Origin: Echinicola salinicaeni
GTDB taxonomy: Bacteria > Bacteroidota > Bacteroidia > Cytophagales > Cyclobacteriaceae
NCBI RefSeq assembly: GCF_014280965.1
Contig: NZ_JACODZ010000006.1
Location: 62,001 to 126,000 of the forward strand
Length of the DNA: 64,000 nt
Direction of reading: 5' to 3'
Positions 61,688-64,000 of the stretch are shown here, piece by piece. A program made the translations under genes and the position numbers. Position 1 is the stretch's first letter; each line of letters opens with the position of its first letter. The notes below the pieces were generated by a model. That model worked only from the letters and a program-made list of their open reading frames with translations, did no database searches and was not told where the DNA came from.

Positions 61688-63019
61688 ATGAAAAAAAGAG
61701 CATTTCTTAAAAACACAGCAGCATTAGCGGCTGTATCCATGCTCCCTGGATCCGCTTGGGCCTTGGGTAAAAGTAAAAAACTAAGAACGGCCCATATTGG
61801 CTTAGGAGCCATGGGCATTGCAGATTTGAAGTCTATTTCCTCCCACTCTTCTGTAGATGTAGTAGCGCTTTGTGATGTCGATTCAAAAGCATTGGATACT
61901 GCCAAAGCCATGCACCCAAACGCAAAAATCTATAAGGACTATAGAGAAATGATGAAGGAAATGGTTGACAGCATTGATGCTGTTGTAGTTTCCACACCGG
62001 ACCATACCCATGCACCAGCTTCCATGCTGGCAATGGAAAAAGGCAAGCCAGTATACTGCCAGAAACCATTGACCCACCATGTTACTGAGGCCAGGGCTAT
62101 GAAAAAGTATGCTGAAGACCATAATATCATTACCCAAATGGGTATTCAGGTGCATTCCTTTTATGATTATAAATTGGCTACCCATTTGATTCAGTCAGGA
62201 ATTATCGGAAAAGTAAAAACAGTTAGGGCTTGGTCTCCAAAAAACTGGGGTTATGATGGACCAGCACCTGAAGGTCAGGATCCAGTTCCAGAAAATTTAG
62301 ACTGGAACCTATGGTTGGGAACTTCTGCAGAAAGACCATATAAGGAAGGGGTATACCATCCTGGAAATTGGAGAAAACTTTTGGATTACGGGTGCGGCAC
62401 CTTAGGTGATATGGGAGTACATATTTTTGATACACCTTACAATGCCTTGGAACTTGATGTACCAATGACCATCAAAAACAAGTGTAGAAAACCAACTGGA
62501 TTTGGTTTCCCAGAAAAAAATGAGGTGACTTACGAATTTCCACAGACCCCGTATACCACCAAAAAACTAAAATGGGTATGGTATGATGGCCCTGGAGCGC
62601 CTGACAAGCATAAAGATCTTAAATTACCAAATGATGACAAACTTCCTGGACAGGGAGCCATGTTCATCGGGGAAGATGGCAGAAGATTATTATTACCACA
62701 CTTTATGCAGCTTCCAAAATTAATTGTAGATGGAGAATATAAGGAGCTCGACCTAACAGGAACTGAACATATCGGCGAACCGGTTAGGGACTATGATAGC
62801 GAAGGCGACAAGCACTACCATCAATTTGTAGATGCTTGTTTGGGGAAAGACGAAACAAGCGCACCATTCTCATACGCCGCAAGGCTAACAGAAACTATTC
62901 TTCTAGGAACAATTGCAGGTAGATTCCCTAACAAGAAATTGCATTGGGATGCAGCAACCGGTCGATTTGCTGAAGAAGAAGCAAATGAGTTATTGGATGC
63001 TCCTTACAGGGATTTCTAA
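61688..63019 (+). CDS. Secreted Gfo/Idh/MocA-family oxidoreductase
   Basis: A 443-residue oxidoreductase with an N-terminal signal (KKRAFLKNTAALAAVSMLPG then SAWA), resembling Tat-like Bacteroidota exports though only a single Arg precedes the hydrophobic core. The Rossmann segment is TAHIGLGAMGIADLKSISSH, with VVSTPDHTHAPASM and the EKP-type motif YCQKPLTHHV, then the C-terminal catalytic region DYGCGTLGDMGVHIFDTPYN. It is predicted to act on a carbohydrate in the periplasm. The GH109 type was considered, but its hallmark NAD-hydrolase context cannot be shown. It is monocistronic. Confidence 0.9.
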   Translation: MKKRAFLKNTAALAAVSMLPGSAWALGKSKKLRTAHIGLGAMGIADLKSISSHSSVDVVALCDVDSKALDTAKAMHPNAKIYKDYREMMKEMVDSIDAVVVSTPDHTHAPASMLAMEKGKPVYCQKPLTHHVTEARAMKKYAEDHNIITQMGIQVHSFYDYKLATHLIQSGIIGKVKTVRAWSPKNWGYDGPAPEGQDPVPENLDWNLWLGTSAERPYKEGVYHPGNWRKLLDYGCGTLGDMGVHIFDTPYNALELDVPMTIKNKCRKPTGFGFPEKNEVTYEFPQTPYTTKKLKWVWYDGPGAPDKHKDLKLPNDDKLPGQGAMFIGEDGRRLLLPHFMQLPKLIVDGEYKELDLTGTEHIGEPVRDYDSEGDKHYHQFVDACLGKDETSAPFSYAARLTETILLGTIAGRFPNKKLHWDAATGRFAEEEANELLDAPYRDF

Positions 63020-63032
63020 AGAAACCAATTAA

Positions 63033-63070
63033 TAAAAACAAAAAGGGACTTAAGTCCCTTTTTGTTTTTA
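63033..63070. terminator. 38-bp perfect palindromic terminator
   Basis: Stem TAAAAACAAAAAGGGACT... reads identically on both strands over 38 bp, centre between 63051 and 63052. It is 13 bases past the oxidoreductase stop and works in either direction. Confidence 0.9.
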
Positions 63071-63225
63071 GAGCTCAATCGGCTTTGGTCAACCTGTTTT
63101 TTTAAATAGGCTTATACACAGAATATGAACATTAACTGACAAAAAAACTTCTTAGACACCCATAATCACTCTAGTTCTACTTTTTAATGGCAATTAGAGC
63201 TATATTTAAGTAAATACTTTTAGCT

Positions 63226-64000
63226 ATGCCCCTTTTTATGGATTTCCATCAGTTCGAACACATCACGTTGGAGGATGTAAAAAATAGTCTAATCCATGAT
63301 GAGACTAAGCTAAAATACTATGGGGTTAAATTCCATCAATTCTGGGTAAATGAAGAAACAGCCAGTGTCTATTGTCTAATTGAAGGACCGGATATAGCTA
63401 CCTGTGAAAAAGCCAATCCCTTACATCATCATCAAATTTCATTTTCTATTGATGAGGTAGAGGCCGGGTTCTTTAAAAATATGTGGGGAGTGCAAGCATT
63501 TTTACAGGATGATCAAATAGAGAATAAGAAGCTTCCTGATTACGAAAATCGTTTCATACTTTCAATTAACCTATGGCCAGTCCCATCTTTTGATTTAGCG
63601 CATCCAAATAATTCAATTCCACCTACATCTTGGGCAAGGCGTATAATCAATGAAATATTTGCAAAAAAAGAGTGCAAGGTTTTAAATGGATACAAAACCG
63701 AGAATATTCTTGCCCAATTTAAGGATGCGGACCAAGCATTTTCAGGGGCATTGGAAATACAGTCTCGCCTTGGTCAAGACAATTTAAACGCCATCAAGCC
63801 CATTTGCTTCAAAATGGGACTTCATACAGAACAAATAGAAAAAGGCAATTATTTGGGACCAGCAATTCAGTATGCCCAATGTTTAAGCAGAATTGCCAAT
63901 AATAACCAGTTGATGGTCTCATCTTCCATCATAGACCAAATTTCATCTTATAATAACACAGATCCATCATCTATAAAAACTATATCACCCGCTGAAGAAG
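63226..64000 (+). CDS. DUF4242 domain fused to a cyclase-like domain (3' end cut by window edge)
   Basis: The open frame starts at ATG 63226 and runs off the right edge (258 codons visible). Residues 1-75 (MPLFMDFHQFEHITLEDVKN, KYYGVKFHQFWVNEETASVY, HHHQISFSI) fit DUF4242, a small ferredoxin-like domain of SCO4226-type nickel-binding proteins. The part after residue 130 (RRIINEIFAKKECKVLNGYK, LAQFKDADQAFSGALEIQS, IKPICFKMGLHTEQIEKGNY) resembles the class III adenylate/guanylate cyclase homology domain as found in regulators. The catalytic state and any C-terminal HTH are outside the window. Confidence 0.7.
   Translation, partial: MPLFMDFHQFEHITLEDVKNSLIHDETKLKYYGVKFHQFWVNEETASVYCLIEGPDIATCEKANPLHHHQISFSIDEVEAGFFKNMWGVQAFLQDDQIENKKLPDYENRFILSINLWPVPSFDLAHPNNSIPPTSWARRIINEIFAKKECKVLNGYKTENILAQFKDADQAFSGALEIQSRLGQDNLNAIKPICFKMGLHTEQIEKGNYLGPAIQYAQCLSRIANNNQLMVSSSIIDQISSYNNTDPSSIKTISPAEE

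Noticed and set aside
61688-63019. GH109 assignment for the secreted oxidoreductase
   Set aside because: Only general Gfo/Idh/MocA features are visible; family-specific hydrolase evidence cannot be shown.

Overview
The window looks like chromosomal DNA of a marine, carotenoid-pigmented member of the Bacteroidota, most likely order Cytophagales, family Cyclobacteriaceae. The evidence is AT-rich sequence, GldE and GldD homologues, a fused SecDF, Bacteroidota-type lipoprotein signals, a 29-residue COX24/mS38-type protein, TANNTTTG promoter boxes, and a GH29 fucosidase and S1 sulfatase suited to algal sugars. The genus is inference; no rRNA or tRNA gene was seen.

Layout. 1-16 kb is mostly housekeeping: a CarH-like MerR regulator overlapping a carotenoid hydroxylase, coaX, an HU / TPR / COX24-like / RNase G operon, mutY-ssb-gldE, and the gltBD glutamate synthase operon. 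16-19 kb is accessory: two adjacent double-glycine-leader peptides, both with GxxxG motifs, then a CPBP (Abi) membrane protease, which resembles a two-peptide bacteriocin locus with immunity. 19-35 kb holds ndh, yebC, yjjX, thioredoxin, nitroreductase, an XRE/membrane fusion, a TonB receptor, alpha-L-fucosidase, recG, MFS, TfoX and MutS-like genes. 36-42 kb holds an arylsulfatase, VOC proteins, a TRIC channel, a methyltransferase and a patatin.

42-47 kb is a six-gene minus-strand unit: two paralogous seven-helix membrane proteins flanking a 128-residue soluble protein ending in CPPGC, then a histidine kinase, a LuxR-type response regulator and a Gfo/Idh/MocA oxidoreductase. A 24-bp perfect palindrome lies just upstream of the first gene. 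This and the peptide locus are the best candidates for undescribed systems.

47-64 kb holds secDF, a HGSNAT-like acyltransferase, an M28 peptidase, gldD (about 46 kb from gldE), a GHL10 hydrolase, a sodium:solute symporter, an N-acetylhexosamine-kinase-like protein, a secreted oxidoreductase and a truncated DUF4242/cyclase-like protein.

Intergenic DNA carries several repeat families: six copies of an imperfect palindromic GTCAT...ATGAC element, a nested composite repeat at 46.8-47.4 kb, a 195-bp element with inverted ends at 39.65 kb, a 113-bp inverted-repeat element at 18.3 kb, and a pair of about 90-bp repeats at 35.9 and 57.8 kb.
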